NCBI GenBank assembly: GCA_007127625.1
Contig: SKYZ01000066.1
Span: forward strand, 1 to 11,697
Direction of reading: 5' to 3'
DNA from: Aquisalimonas sp.
GTDB taxonomy: Bacteria > Pseudomonadota > Gammaproteobacteria > Nitrococcales > Aquisalimonadaceae
Length of the DNA stretch: 11,697 bases
Shown here: piece by piece, positions 1 through 7,929 of the stretch
Position numbering within the stretch: the stretch's first letter is position 1
Layout: every line of letters starts with the position of its first letter
Notes under the pieces: generated by a model
Database searches by the model: none
The model's input: only the letters and a program-made list of their open reading frames with translations
Told to the model about the DNA's origin: nothing
Position numbers and translations under genes: made by a program

Positions 1-634
1 GCCCGCCATGACGGCCGACGAGCGGGACGCCGCCCTGGCCGCCGGCGACGCCGCCGCTGCCAGGGCGGCGGAAGCGGAAGCGGAACTGTTCATCGCGGGC
101 GACATGGGCATCGGCAACACCACCAGTGCGGCCGCGGTGGCGTGCGCGCTGTTGACCATGCCGCCGGGGGTGCTCGTGGGTCGTGGCACGGGTGTCGACG
201 ACGCCGGGCTCGCCCGCAAACGCGACGCTGTCGCCGCGGGGCTGGCACGGCACGGGGGCGACTGCTCGCCCCTGGCTGTGCTCGCGTCACTGGGGGGCCT
301 GGAGATCGCGGCCATTGCCGGCGCCATTCGCGGGGCCGCGGCACGACGCCTGCCCGTCCTGGTGGACGGCTTCATTGTCTCCGTGGCGGCACTGGTGGTG
401 GTGCAGCACAGCCCGGATGTGGCGGCATGGCTCCACTATGCCCACCGCTCCCGGGAAGCCGGGCACGACACGGTCCTGCAGGCGCTGGCGGCCACCCCGT
501 TGCTGGACCTGGACATGCGACTGGGCGAGGGCAGCGGTGCGGCCGTAGCGGTGCCGCTGCTGCGGTCTGCCTGCGCCATCCAGCGGGGCATGGCCACGTT
601 CGAGGATGCAGGTGTCAGCGATGCCGGGCAGTGA
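1..634 (+). CDS. cobT: Nicotinate-nucleotide--dimethylbenzimidazole phosphoribosyltransferase, C-terminal part (5' truncated by window edge)
   Basis: CobT transfers the phosphoribosyl group of nicotinate mononucleotide to 5,6-dimethylbenzimidazole, giving alpha-ribazole phosphate for the lower loop of cobalamin; it is cytosolic. About 210 C-terminal residues are present and the reading frame is open to the left edge, so the true start lies outside the window. The ATG at 8 is internal. Diagnostic motifs are GDMGIGNTT near 100-126 and the C-terminal LGEGSGAA, whose glutamate codon at 527-529 matches the catalytic glutamate known in Salmonella CobT (LGEG motif). A hydrophobic VLVDGFI strand lies between them. 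The 3' end overlaps the next gene by 14 bp, which indicates translational coupling within a cobT-cobC-cobS operon. No anomaly is seen in the visible part. Confidence 0.95.
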   Translation, partial: PAMTADERDAALAAGDAAAARAAEAEAELFIAGDMGIGNTTSAAAVACALLTMPPGVLVGRGTGVDDAGLARKRDAVAAGLARHGGDCSPLAVLASLGGLEIAAIAGAIRGAAARRLPVLVDGFIVSVAALVVVQHSPDVAAWLHYAHRSREAGHDTVLQALAATPLLDLDMRLGEGSGAAVAVPLLRSACAIQRGMATFEDAGVSDAGQ

Positions 635-1241
635 CTCACGCTCCACCTGGGTGGATCTGCTGCGCCACGGTGCGCCGGAGGGCGGCCAGCGGTATCGCGG
701 CCACCTGGACGACCCGCTAAGCCCCACCGGCTGGGAGCAGATGCGCGCCGCCGTCGCCCATGACGCCGGCTGGGAGGCCATCATCACCTCGCCCATGCGT
801 CGCTGCCACGCATTCGCGGAAGCCCTGGCGCAGGAGCGCGAGATCCCGCTGCACGTGGAGCCCACGTTCAAGGAGATCTCCTTCGGTGAGTGGGAAGGCA
901 TGAAGACCGAGGAAATCCTCGCCCGCGACGGCGACCGACTGGCCGCGTTCTGGTCCGACGGTGACCGCTACCCGCCCCCCGGGGGTGAGACGCTGAGCGG
1001 CTTCCACCAGCGGGTGGAAGCCGGCTGGCAGCACTGGCGCGAGGCGATCCGGGGTCAGCACGTGCTGGTGGTGGGCCACGGCGGCGTGATTCGCATGATC
1101 GTCGCCTGCGTGCTCGAGGTGCCGCCGACACGCCTGATGGCCGGGCTCAACGTGCCCTACGCCTGCCGCAGCCGCATCCGCATGGACCACACCGAGCACG
1201 GGCTGCTGAGCTGCCTCATCGCCCACGGGGCGCAGGGCTGA
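621..1241 (+). CDS. cobC: Histidine phosphatase family protein, probable alpha-ribazole phosphatase
   Basis: It probably removes the 5'-phosphate from alpha-ribazole phosphate (or from adenosylcobalamin phosphate), the step linking CobT and CobS. Branch-1 histidine phosphatase signatures are clear: LLRHG near the N terminus (His16 is the expected phospho-acceptor), SPMRRC, FGEWEG and the second-histidine motif VVGHGGVIR. At about 206 residues it has the usual CobC size. I chose ATG 621 because an AGGTG lies six bases upstream. ATG 606 in the same frame would add five residues, but the GAGG before it abuts the start codon. The gene overlaps cobT by 14 bp and shares TGATG with cobS. The family also contains phosphoglycerate mutases and other phosphatases, so the substrate is assigned mainly from its place between cobT and cobS. 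Confidence 0.88.
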   Translation: MPGSDSRSTWVDLLRHGAPEGGQRYRGHLDDPLSPTGWEQMRAAVAHDAGWEAIITSPMRRCHAFAEALAQEREIPLHVEPTFKEISFGEWEGMKTEEILARDGDRLAAFWSDGDRYPPPGGETLSGFHQRVEAGWQHWREAIRGQHVLVVGHGGVIRMIVACVLEVPPTRLMAGLNVPYACRSRIRMDHTEHGLLSCLIAHGAQG

Positions 1242-2005
1242 TGTGGCGCGGCCTGCTCCTGGCCATCGCCTTCCTGACCCGAATCCCGGTGCGACTGCCG
1301 GCGGACCTGGGTGCCCGTGACCAGGGAATGGCCGTCGCCGCCTATCCGCTGGTGGGCCTGGGCATCGGTTTCCTCCTGGCCATGCTCGGGGCCACGGCGA
1401 CCTGGCTGGGGCTACCGGCGCTGCCAGCCGCTGTCGTCATCGTTTCCGTTCTGGCGGCTCTGACGGGGGCGCTGCACCTGGACGGCCTGGCGGACACGGC
1501 GGATGCCTGGCTCGGTGGCCATGGGGACCGGGAGCGCACCCTGGCCATCATGAAGGACCCCACCTGCGGTCCCGCCGGCGTGGTGGTGCTGGTGCTGGTG
1601 CTACTGGGGAAGGTGGCGGCGGTGGCCGTGCTGCTGGAGGTCCAGCACGGGTGGGTCGGGCTGCTGATCGCGCCGCTGCTCGGCCGCACGGCCTGTGCCC
1701 TGCTGTTCCCGGTGCTGCCCTACGTCCGGCCCGGCGGGCTGGGCGAGTCCGGGGCACGCCACCTGGCCGGCAGCGCGCTGACCGTCACCGCCGGCGGCAG
1801 CGCCGTTGTCACGCTCGCCCTCGGCGCCTGGGCCGGCGTGGTGATGCTGGTCACGGCCGCGGCCGGGTTCGCCCTGGGTGTGCGGCTGATGCGGCGGGTT
1901 CTGGGCGGCTTCACCGGCGACACCGCCGGGGCGCTGCTGGAGGCGGTGGAGACGGCGGTGCTGGTGGCGGCCGTGATGGTGCTGGCGGGCTTTGGCGGCG
2001 GGTGA
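1241..2005 (+). CDS. cobS: Adenosylcobinamide-GDP ribazoletransferase (cobalamin synthase)
   Basis: CobS is the integral inner-membrane enzyme that joins adenosylcobinamide-GDP to alpha-ribazole (or its phosphate) to make cobalamin or its phosphate. The 254-residue product is the normal family length. It begins with the typical FLTRIPV segment, carries the polar signature HLDGLADTADAWLGG near residues 73-87 and the conserved KDPTCGPAG that follows, and is otherwise a series of Ala/Val/Leu-rich membrane helices, with the last one reaching the C terminus. The start ATG overlaps the cobC stop (TGATG), so translation is likely coupled; the upstream purine run is GGGGCGCAGGG. It is the last gene of the operon: downstream is a gene-free stretch of palindromic repeats and then the convergent cobU. 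No cobalamin riboswitch is visible inside the window; the operon start lies outside it. Confidence 0.95.
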   Translation: MWRGLLLAIAFLTRIPVRLPADLGARDQGMAVAAYPLVGLGIGFLLAMLGATATWLGLPALPAAVVIVSVLAALTGALHLDGLADTADAWLGGHGDRERTLAIMKDPTCGPAGVVVLVLVLLGKVAAVAVLLEVQHGWVGLLIAPLLGRTACALLFPVLPYVRPGGLGESGARHLAGSALTVTAGGSAVVTLALGAWAGVVMLVTAAAGFALGVRLMRRVLGGFTGDTAGALLEAVETAVLVAAVMVLAGFGGG

Positions 2006-2014
2006 GGTGGGGAC

Positions 2015-2038
2015 GGCGGACCTGAAGGTCCGCCCTAC
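2015..2038. repeat. REP-like palindrome, unit 1
   Basis: A perfect 9-bp inverted repeat (GGCGGACCT at 2015-2023, AGGTCCGCC at 2026-2034) lies 9 bp after the cobS stop. Read on the - strand it is preceded by GTAG (2035-2038), the foot tetranucleotide typical of REP elements mobilised by RAYT-type (REP-associated tyrosine) transposases. No T tract follows on either strand, so it is a poor intrinsic terminator, though it may stabilise the 3' end of the cobS transcript. Confidence 0.6.
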
Positions 2039-2109
2039 GGGATCCGGTGGCGGCGATGGCGCCTGAGAGAGGGCCGCAGGGGCGTGAGAAGGCCGTCCGG
2101 TGTTGTTTA

Positions 2110-2133
2110 CGGTGCATCAAGATGCACCGCTAT
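2110..2133. repeat. REP-like palindrome, unit 2
   Basis: CGGTGCATC (2110-2118) and GATGCACCG (2121-2129) form a perfect 9-bp inverted repeat around AA. On the - strand it is preceded by ATAG, one base from the GTAG foot seen in units 1 and 3. The stem sequence differs from the other units, so it belongs to another subfamily if it is a REP. It lies in the middle of the cobS-cobU gap, for which I find no credible gene. Confidence 0.45.
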
Positions 2134-2173
2134 ACCTGATGCCATCCGCCGATTGGTCCCTCGCCGTTGGTTG

Positions 2174-2241
2174 TCGCGGCTTGCGCCGCTCCTACGGCGT
2201 GATGGCGGCCACCGGCCCTGCAGGAGCGGCGCAAGCCGCGA
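2174..2241. repeat. Paired inverted REP element (BIME-like) abutting the cobU stop codon
   Basis: Two perfect 20-base inverted arms (2174-2193 and 2222-2241) enclose a 28-base spacer. Each arm is itself a short hairpin with a GCGGC stem, GCAA loop and GCCGC stem. The left unit, read on the - strand, has the GTAG foot (2192-2195); the right unit, read on the + strand, has GCAG. Two head-to-head units of this type match the bacterial interspersed mosaic element arrangement common in Pseudomonas, Xanthomonas and related gammaproteobacteria. The right arm ends exactly where the cobU stop codon begins, so it probably also blocks transcription or RNA decay between the convergent genes cobS and cobU. 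Confidence 0.7.
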
Positions 2242-2781
2242 TCAGCCGCGGACCAGCTCGTCCGGCAATTCACCCTTGAGCACCTGCGGCAGGCCGGCGA
2301 CGGTGAGGACGACCGTGTCGCAGTGTTGGGCCAGGTCCTGGTTGAGCCAACCCAGCTCGTCGGCGAAGCGGCGAGTCAGGGGGTCCATGCCGATGGTGCC
2401 CAGGCCCACCTCGTTGCTGACGATCACGACACCGCCGGGGTAGGCAGGGACCGCGTCCACGAAGGCGTGGCGCTCGCGCTGGAACACGGCATCGTCTCCC
2501 GCCGCAAGAAGCTGGCCCAGCCACAGGCTCATGCAATCGACAAGCAGGGTCGGCGCGTCGTCGGCACGCTCCGCCATCACCCGGCCCAGGGCAACCGGCT
2601 CTTCCACCAGCGCCCAGTCGGCCGGGCGGCGCGCCCGGTGTCGCCGAATGCGTTCAGCCATTTCCTGGTCGCCGGCAGAGGCCGTCGCCAGGTAGCACAC
2701 CCGGCTGTCGAGCGCCGCCAGGCGCTCCGCGAGTCCGCTCTTGCCCGAGCGCACGCCACCAAGGACCAGTATCTTCGTCAT
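2242..2781 (-). CDS. cobU: Bifunctional adenosylcobinamide kinase / adenosylcobinamide-phosphate guanylyltransferase
   Basis: CobU (CobP in the aerobic-pathway naming) phosphorylates adenosylcobinamide and then adds GMP, giving the adenosylcobinamide-GDP used by CobS. The protein is about 179 residues, the usual size. It starts MTKILVLGGVRSGKS, a P-loop (residues 8-15). The RIRRHRARRP segment contains His48, which probably corresponds to the guanylylated histidine of Salmonella CobU. LLVDCMSLWL, VSNEVGLGTIGMDPLTRRF and the closing VAGLPQVLKG are further family signatures. An upstream TTG would add ten residues, but the family N terminus begins at MTKI. No clear Shine-Dalgarno precedes the ATG, only a C-rich stretch, and the gene begins 29 bp past the terminator of the upstream binding-protein gene. 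It faces the cobT-cobC-cobS operon and supplies the other branch of the same pathway. Confidence 0.95.
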   Translation of the reverse strand: MTKILVLGGVRSGKSGLAERLAALDSRVCYLATASAGDQEMAERIRRHRARRPADWALVEEPVALGRVMAERADDAPTLLVDCMSLWLGQLLAAGDDAVFQRERHAFVDAVPAYPGGVVIVSNEVGLGTIGMDPLTRRFADELGWLNQDLAQHCDTVVLTVAGLPQVLKGELPDELVRG

Positions 2782-2809
2782 GGCGGGGAGCTTAGGGCGG
2801 GTCGGCGGC

Positions 2810-2840
2810 AAAAAGAAAGCCCGGCGCAGGGGCCGGGCTT
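2810..2840 (-). terminator. Intrinsic terminator of the choline/betaine-binding protein gene
   Basis: On the - strand a perfect 9-bp stem (AAGCCCGGC / GCCGGGCTT, arms 2817-2825 and 2832-2840) with a 6-base loop is followed by TTTCTTTTT. This is a canonical rho-independent terminator. It lies about 30 bp after the stop codon of the gene at 2871-3818 and separates it from cobU. Confidence 0.88.
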
Positions 2841-2870
2841 GTTCATCCGTCGGATTGTGGCCGCAGGCTG

Positions 2871-3818
2871 TTACAGATCCAGCGACTCGCGGATCACCGC
2901 CAGGGCCTCACGTTCGCCGTCGAAGGTGGTGACGCCGTCCAGCCAGCGCTCCAGCAGTTCGGGATGATCCTTGATCAGCGCACGACCGGCCTCGGCGTAA
3001 TCCATCTCCTCGTCGGTGACGTAGGCCTGACCGATGCTCTGCTCTTCCACGCTGACCGTGAACTGCTCCAGCAGCCGACCGACGTTCGGGCACTTGTCGA
3101 CGTAGCCCGTGGTGGCCAGGGTGTAGACCGTGGCGCCGCCCTGGTCGGGGCCGAAGTAGTCCTCACCGCCGTGCAGATAGGCCATGTCGTAGTTGGTGTT
3201 CATGGGATGGGGAGCCCAGCCCAGGTACACCACCCATTCCTCGCGATCAATGGCCCGGTCCACCTGCGTGAGCATGCCGGCCTCGGAGGATTCCATCAGC
3301 TCCCAGTCACCGAGGTTGTAGGCGTCATCGTCGATCATGTCGAGGATCATTTCGTTGCCGTCGTTGCCGGCCTCAATGCCGTAGAAGCGGCTCTCGAACT
3401 TGTCGGCATGCTCGTCGAGATCCTCGAAGTGGGTCACGCCGGCGTCGTAGACATACTGCGGCACGGCCAGGGTGTACTTCGCCCCTTCCAGATTGGCCAC
3501 CACCTTTTCCAGATCACCGCGCTCGAAGTGAGGTTCGATCATGCTGCGCTGGGTGGGCAGCCAGAGACCGAAGAAGGCGTCGCGCTCACCGCTGGCCACC
3601 GCCTGGAAGGAGATCGGCACCGATGCCGTGGTCACTTCCGTCTCATACCCCAGTTCCTCGAGCATCCAGGCGACGGTTTCAGTCTTCACCGTCACGCCGG
3701 TCCAGTTGACGTTGGAGAAACCAACCTCACGGCATTCGGACGGGTCCCCGGCGTGGGCCGTTGCCGTTGCCAGGCCGAGTGCCGTTGCAGTCGCCGCTCC
3801 GATGAGTCCGTATTTCAT
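2871..3818 (-). CDS. ABC transporter periplasmic choline/glycine-betaine-type substrate-binding protein (ChoX/OpuAC family)
   Basis: This is a secreted solute receptor for a quaternary-ammonium ABC importer. The 315-residue precursor begins with a signal peptide and likely cleavage after AHA (residue 23). The start is fixed by GGAGG (3826-3830) seven bases upstream of ATG 3818. Family landmarks are FSNVNWTGV, FFGLWLPT, LEGAKYTLA, YGIEAGNDGN, ESSEAGMLTQV, YLGWAPHPMN and GGATVYT. Trp39, Trp86, Tyr115, Asn152 and Trp201 line up at a constant offset of four with the ligand residues I recall for Sinorhizobium ChoX (Trp43, Trp90, Tyr119, Asn156, Trp205). The recalled acidic residue Asp45 is Gly41 here. 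The gene is divergent from betIBA over a shared operator. No permease or ATPase gene is adjacent, as for the orphan receptors BetX and CaiX of Pseudomonas. The ligand could be choline, betaine or carnitine. Confidence 0.9.
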   Translation of the reverse strand: MKYGLIGAATATALGLATATAHAGDPSECREVGFSNVNWTGVTVKTETVAWMLEELGYETEVTTASVPISFQAVASGERDAFFGLWLPTQRSMIEPHFERGDLEKVVANLEGAKYTLAVPQYVYDAGVTHFEDLDEHADKFESRFYGIEAGNDGNEMILDMIDDDAYNLGDWELMESSEAGMLTQVDRAIDREEWVVYLGWAPHPMNTNYDMAYLHGGEDYFGPDQGGATVYTLATTGYVDKCPNVGRLLEQFTVSVEEQSIGQAYVTDEEMDYAEAGRALIKDHPELLERWLDGVTTFDGEREALAVIRESLDL

Positions 3819-3908
3819 GTTGTTACCTCCGCACAATCGCTGCCTCAGGGGCGCGTGTGGATGAGTTTGGGCTTCAGGGACACGGTGTCGTATCCCATGC
3901 CACCACCA

Positions 3909-3937
3909 ACTTTAATTGAATAATCAATCAACATCAA
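3909..3937 (-). promoter_or_regulatory. Predicted sigma-70 promoter of the ChoX-like gene
   Basis: On the - strand TTGATG (3937-3932), a 17-bp spacer and TAAAGT (3914-3909) give a second promoter across the same dyad. The start would be near 3902, leaving a leader of about 84 nt. The operator fills nearly all of the spacer, so one repressor dimer or pair of dimers could silence both directions. Confidence 0.45.
3912..3931. promoter_or_regulatory. Candidate BetI operator
   Basis: TTAATTGA (3912-3919), four AT bases, then TCAATCAA (3924-3931) form a near-perfect 20-bp dyad in an otherwise GC-rich region. It lies between the ChoX-like gene and betI and overlaps the core promoters predicted for both. 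BetI is known to repress bet genes from an AT-rich palindrome and to release it when choline is present. The assignment is inference from position, symmetry and composition. Confidence 0.7.
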
Positions 3938-3944
3938 ATAGACT
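3916..3944 (+). promoter_or_regulatory. Predicted sigma-70 promoter of betI-betB-betA
   Basis: TTGAAT (3916-3921), a 17-bp spacer and TAGACT (3939-3944) form a plausible promoter. The start point would be near 3951, about 55 nt before the betI ATG. The -35 box sits inside the dyad operator, so a bound repressor would occlude it. Confidence 0.5.
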
Positions 3945-4006
3945 GGCACTCAATGACTACCCAGGGCCAGGCAGGCCCCGATGAAAAGCCAACCGAGGAG
4001 TGCGTC

Positions 4007-4601
4007 ATGCCCAAGCGGGGAATGGAACCGATCCGGCAACTGCAGTTCATCGAGGCCACCGTAGAGATCATTCACGAGGAAGGGCTGCACGGAACCACCC
4101 TGTCCCGGGTCGCCAAACGCGCAGGTACCTCACCGGGCCTGGTGGCGCACTACTTCGGCGACAAGGCGGGCCTGCTGCACGCCACGTTCCGGCACCTGGC
4201 GAAAGCCCTGGGCACCGAGTTCCGCGACCATCTCGCCAGGGTAAAGGGCCCGCACCAGCGGCTGCGGGCAGTGATCGACGCGAACTTCGCCGAGTCCCAG
4301 TCCAGCCCGGCCGTGGTCAGTGCCTGGCTGGCGTTCTGGGGTCAGGTGAACCATCGGCCGGAACTGGCCAGGGTGCAGCGCGTGGTCACCAACCGCCTGA
4401 AAAGCAACCTGTTATTCAGCCTGCGGGAGCTGGTGCCAGCCGAAGATGCGGATCAGATTGCCTCGGGACTGGCGGTGATGATTGACGGCCTGTGGTTGCG
4501 GGCCATGCTGCGCACCGGCGGCCTGAATGTCGCAGAAGCTCGCGGCATGGCCCGCGACTATCTGGAAATGCAGCTCCGCACTCGCGAACCGGAGACCCTT
4601 G

Positions 4602-4609
<8 letters not shown>
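4007..4609 (+). CDS. betI: TetR-family choline-responsive repressor BetI
   Basis: BetI represses the choline-to-betaine genes and is relieved by choline. The 200-residue protein starts [11 protein letters not shown], matching the BetI N terminus (E. coli MPKLGMQSIRR). The TetR helix-turn-helix spans about residues 30-50 ([21 protein letters not shown]), and the [11 protein letters not shown] stretch follows as in the family. The effector domain carries the characteristic WLAFWGQ and [16 protein letters not shown] segments (here [14 protein letters not shown]). ATG 4007 is chosen because GAGGAG (3995-4000) lies six bases upstream; ATG 3953 is in frame but would add 18 unrelated residues and sits at the predicted transcription start. 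The stop overlaps the betB start by 8 bp, so betI leads the operon and probably controls itself through the upstream dyad. Confidence 0.96.
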
Positions 4610-6068
<1,459 letters not shown>

Positions 6069-6080
6069 GTGAATCCGTTA

Positions 6081-6119
6081 CCTGTCCGCCGTCCGGTAGA
6101 TGGGTGGGTGGCGGACAGG
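6081..6119 (+). repeat. Intercistronic stem-loop between betB and betA
   Basis: CCTGTCCGCC (6081-6090) and GGCGGACAGG (6110-6119) are perfect 10-bp inverted arms with a 19-base loop, filling most of the betB-betA gap. No T tract follows, so it is not an intrinsic terminator. A processing site, an RNA-stability element that sets the BetB:BetA ratio, or a REP-like unit are the likely roles; the sequence alone cannot decide. Confidence 0.6.
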
Positions 6120-6147
6120 CGCGCATCGAAACAGCGGAGCAGACCCC

Positions 6148-7839
6148 ATGGCCAGTGAAGAGCGGTTCGACTACATCATCGTGGGCGCGGGCTCGGCCGG
6201 CGCCGTACTTGCCCACCGGCTCACCGAGGACCCGAACACCTCCGTCCTATTGCTGGAGGCGGGCCCCATGGACCGGAGCCTGTTCATCCACATGCCCTCG
6301 GCGTTCGCATTCCCGCTGGCCAACGACAAGTACAACTGGTACTACCACGCCGAACCGGACCCGCACATGGACAACCGCCCCATGTACTGCCCGCGTGGCC
6401 GGGTGCTCGGTGGCTCCAGTTCCATCAACGGCATGGCCTACGTCCGCGGCCACGCCCTGGACTACGAGAACTGGGCCAAGGACTTCGGCCTGGAGGACTG
6501 GCAGTACAAGCACTGCCTGCCCTATTTCCGCAAGGCCGAGGATTTCGACCAGGGCGAGGACGGGTACCACGGCGCCGGCGGACCGCTGCACGTCACCACC
6601 GGCACCATGAAGAATCCCCTGTACGGCGCCTTCGTCGAGGCCGGGGTTGCGGCAGGCTACCCGCATACCGAGGACATGAACGGCTACCAGCAGGAAGGCT
6701 TCGGCCCCATGTTCCAGACCACCAAGGACGGCTGGCGCTGGAGCACCGCCAACGGCTACCTGCGGCCGATCATGAAACGGCCCAACCTCACCATCCGGAC
6801 CCGCACATTCACCCGCCGCATTCTCATGGCGGGCGAGCGGGCCATCGGCGTGGTGGTGGAACAGAACGGGCAGAGCGGCAACATCCACGCCGAGCGCGAA
6901 GTACTGCTGTGCGCCGGCGCCATCAACTCGCCGCAGACGCTGATGCTCTCCGGCATCGGCCCGGCGGACCATCTGCGCGAGCACGGCATCGACGTGGTGG
7001 CCGATCGACCGGGCGTGGGGCAGAACCTGCAGGATCACCTGGAGATCTACGTCCAGTACGGCTGCAGCAAGCCCATCAGCCTCTACAGCGCTATGAAGCC
7101 GTGGAACAAGGCCATGATCGGCGCCGAGTGGCTGCTCAGGCGCACCGGCCTTGGGGCGACCAACCACTTCGAGTCCGGGGGCTTCATTCGCAGCGACGCC
7201 GGCGTGGAACAGCCGAACCTGCAGTACCACTTCCTGCCCATGGCCATCACCTACGACGGTGCCACCACCCAGGACCGTCATGGCTTCCAGGCGCACGTCG
7301 GGCCCATGCGCCCGGAGAGCCGCGGCTCCGTGACCCTGAAGAGCGCCGACCCGCACCAGGCGCCGCGCATCCTGTTCAACTACATGAGCACCGAGCAGGA
7401 CCGCCACGAGATGCGCCGGAGCATTCGCCTCACCCGTGAGATCATGGCCCAGGCGCCCATGGACGAGTTCCGCGAGGAAGAGCTGTCACCAGGACCGGAC
7501 GTCAGCACCGACGAGCAACTGGACGCCTTCGTCCGCCAGCACGGGGAGAGCGCCTACCACCCCTCCTGCACCTGTCGCATGGGCACCGTCGACGATCCCG
7601 AGGCGGTGGTGGACAGCCAGGGGCGCGTCCATGGCGTTGAGGGGCTGCGGGTGGTGGACGCATCCATCATGCCGCGCATCGCCAGTGGCAACCTGAATGC
7701 GCCCACCATCATGATCGCCGAGAAGATCGCCGACGCCGTGCGCGGCCGTGAGCCGCTGGTGGAAGACCAGCCCTGGTACCAGCCGGCGGACTGGGAGACG
7801 CATCAACGGGAAGGCCGGCCGGAGCGGTCGGTGGATTAA
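6148..7839 (+). CDS. betA: Choline dehydrogenase (GMC oxidoreductase)
   Basis: BetA is the FAD-dependent, membrane-associated enzyme that oxidises choline to betaine aldehyde and can also act on the aldehyde. It has 563 residues (E. coli about 556-562). The N-terminal FAD-binding motif is [14 protein letters not shown] followed by LLLEAG. GMC signatures follow: [18 protein letters not shown] and [16 protein letters not shown]. The C-terminal active site has His471 ([10 protein letters not shown]) and Asn515 (ASGNLNAPT). Their spacing of 44 residues equals that of His466 and Asn510 in choline oxidase. I chose ATG 6148 because GGAG (6136-6139) is eight bases upstream; an earlier in-frame ATG at 6100 lies inside the stem-loop and adds unrelated residues. 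It is the last gene of betIBA and converges with the gene at 7930-8487. Confidence 0.96.
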   Translation: MASEERFDYIIVGAGSAGAVLAHRLTEDPNTSVLLLEAGPMDRSLFIHMPSAFAFPLANDKYNWYYHAEPDPHMDNRPMYCPRGRVLGGSSSINGMAYVRGHALDYENWAKDFGLEDWQYKHCLPYFRKAEDFDQGEDGYHGAGGPLHVTTGTMKNPLYGAFVEAGVAAGYPHTEDMNGYQQEGFGPMFQTTKDGWRWSTANGYLRPIMKRPNLTIRTRTFTRRILMAGERAIGVVVEQNGQSGNIHAEREVLLCAGAINSPQTLMLSGIGPADHLREHGIDVVADRPGVGQNLQDHLEIYVQYGCSKPISLYSAMKPWNKAMIGAEWLLRRTGLGATNHFESGGFIRSDAGVEQPNLQYHFLPMAITYDGATTQDRHGFQAHVGPMRPESRGSVTLKSADPHQAPRILFNYMSTEQDRHEMRRSIRLTREIMAQAPMDEFREEELSPGPDVSTDEQLDAFVRQHGESAYHPSCTCRMGTVDDPEAVVDSQGRVHGVEGLRVVDASIMPRIASGNLNAPTIMIAEKIADAVRGREPLVEDQPWYQPADWETHQREGRPERSVD

Positions 7840-7848
7840 GGAAAAGCT

Positions 7849-7898
7849 GGAGGGAGGGCCGGCCCAGGGTCAGTCATTGTGAGGGGAGCTCCCTCCCT
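7849..7898 (-). terminator. Weak terminator-like stem-loop between the convergent betA and the outer-membrane gene
   Basis: AGGGAGGG (7851-7858) and CCCTCCCT (7891-7898) can pair, with a one-step-shifted alternative GGAGGGAG / CTCCCTCC. In the - direction the stem is followed by AGCTTTTCC, a short T run, so it may end transcription of the 7930-8487 gene. In the + direction no T run follows. The loop is long at 32 bases, so the call is tentative. Confidence 0.35.
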
Positions 7899-7929
7899 GG
7901 GGCCCCCAAAGGATACCGCTTGACGATGC

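Noticed and set aside
2084..2443. Open frame on the + strand crossing the repeats and the 3' end of cobU
   Set aside because: Its sequence runs through palindromic repeats and the antisense of cobU; no start signal or recognisable protein.
1..2781. Cobalamin riboswitch for the cob genes
   Set aside because: No B12-box-like sequence or suitable leader is visible; the operon's 5' end is outside the window and cobU has only a short upstream gap.
2964..3923. Open frame on the + strand opposite the ChoX-like gene (319 codons)
   Set aside because: It mirrors a well-supported receptor gene, has no ribosome site or domain, and ends inside the divergent promoter region.
3953..4006. Longer betI start at ATG 3953
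   Set aside because: It lies at the predicted transcription start, lacks a ribosome site and adds 18 residues absent from BetI proteins, while ATG 4007 has GAGGAG at ideal spacing.
6247..7407. Long open frame on the - strand opposite betA (386 codons)
   Set aside because: Antisense to conserved BetA sequence, of skewed Val/His/Gly-rich composition and without a ribosome site; a codon-bias shadow.
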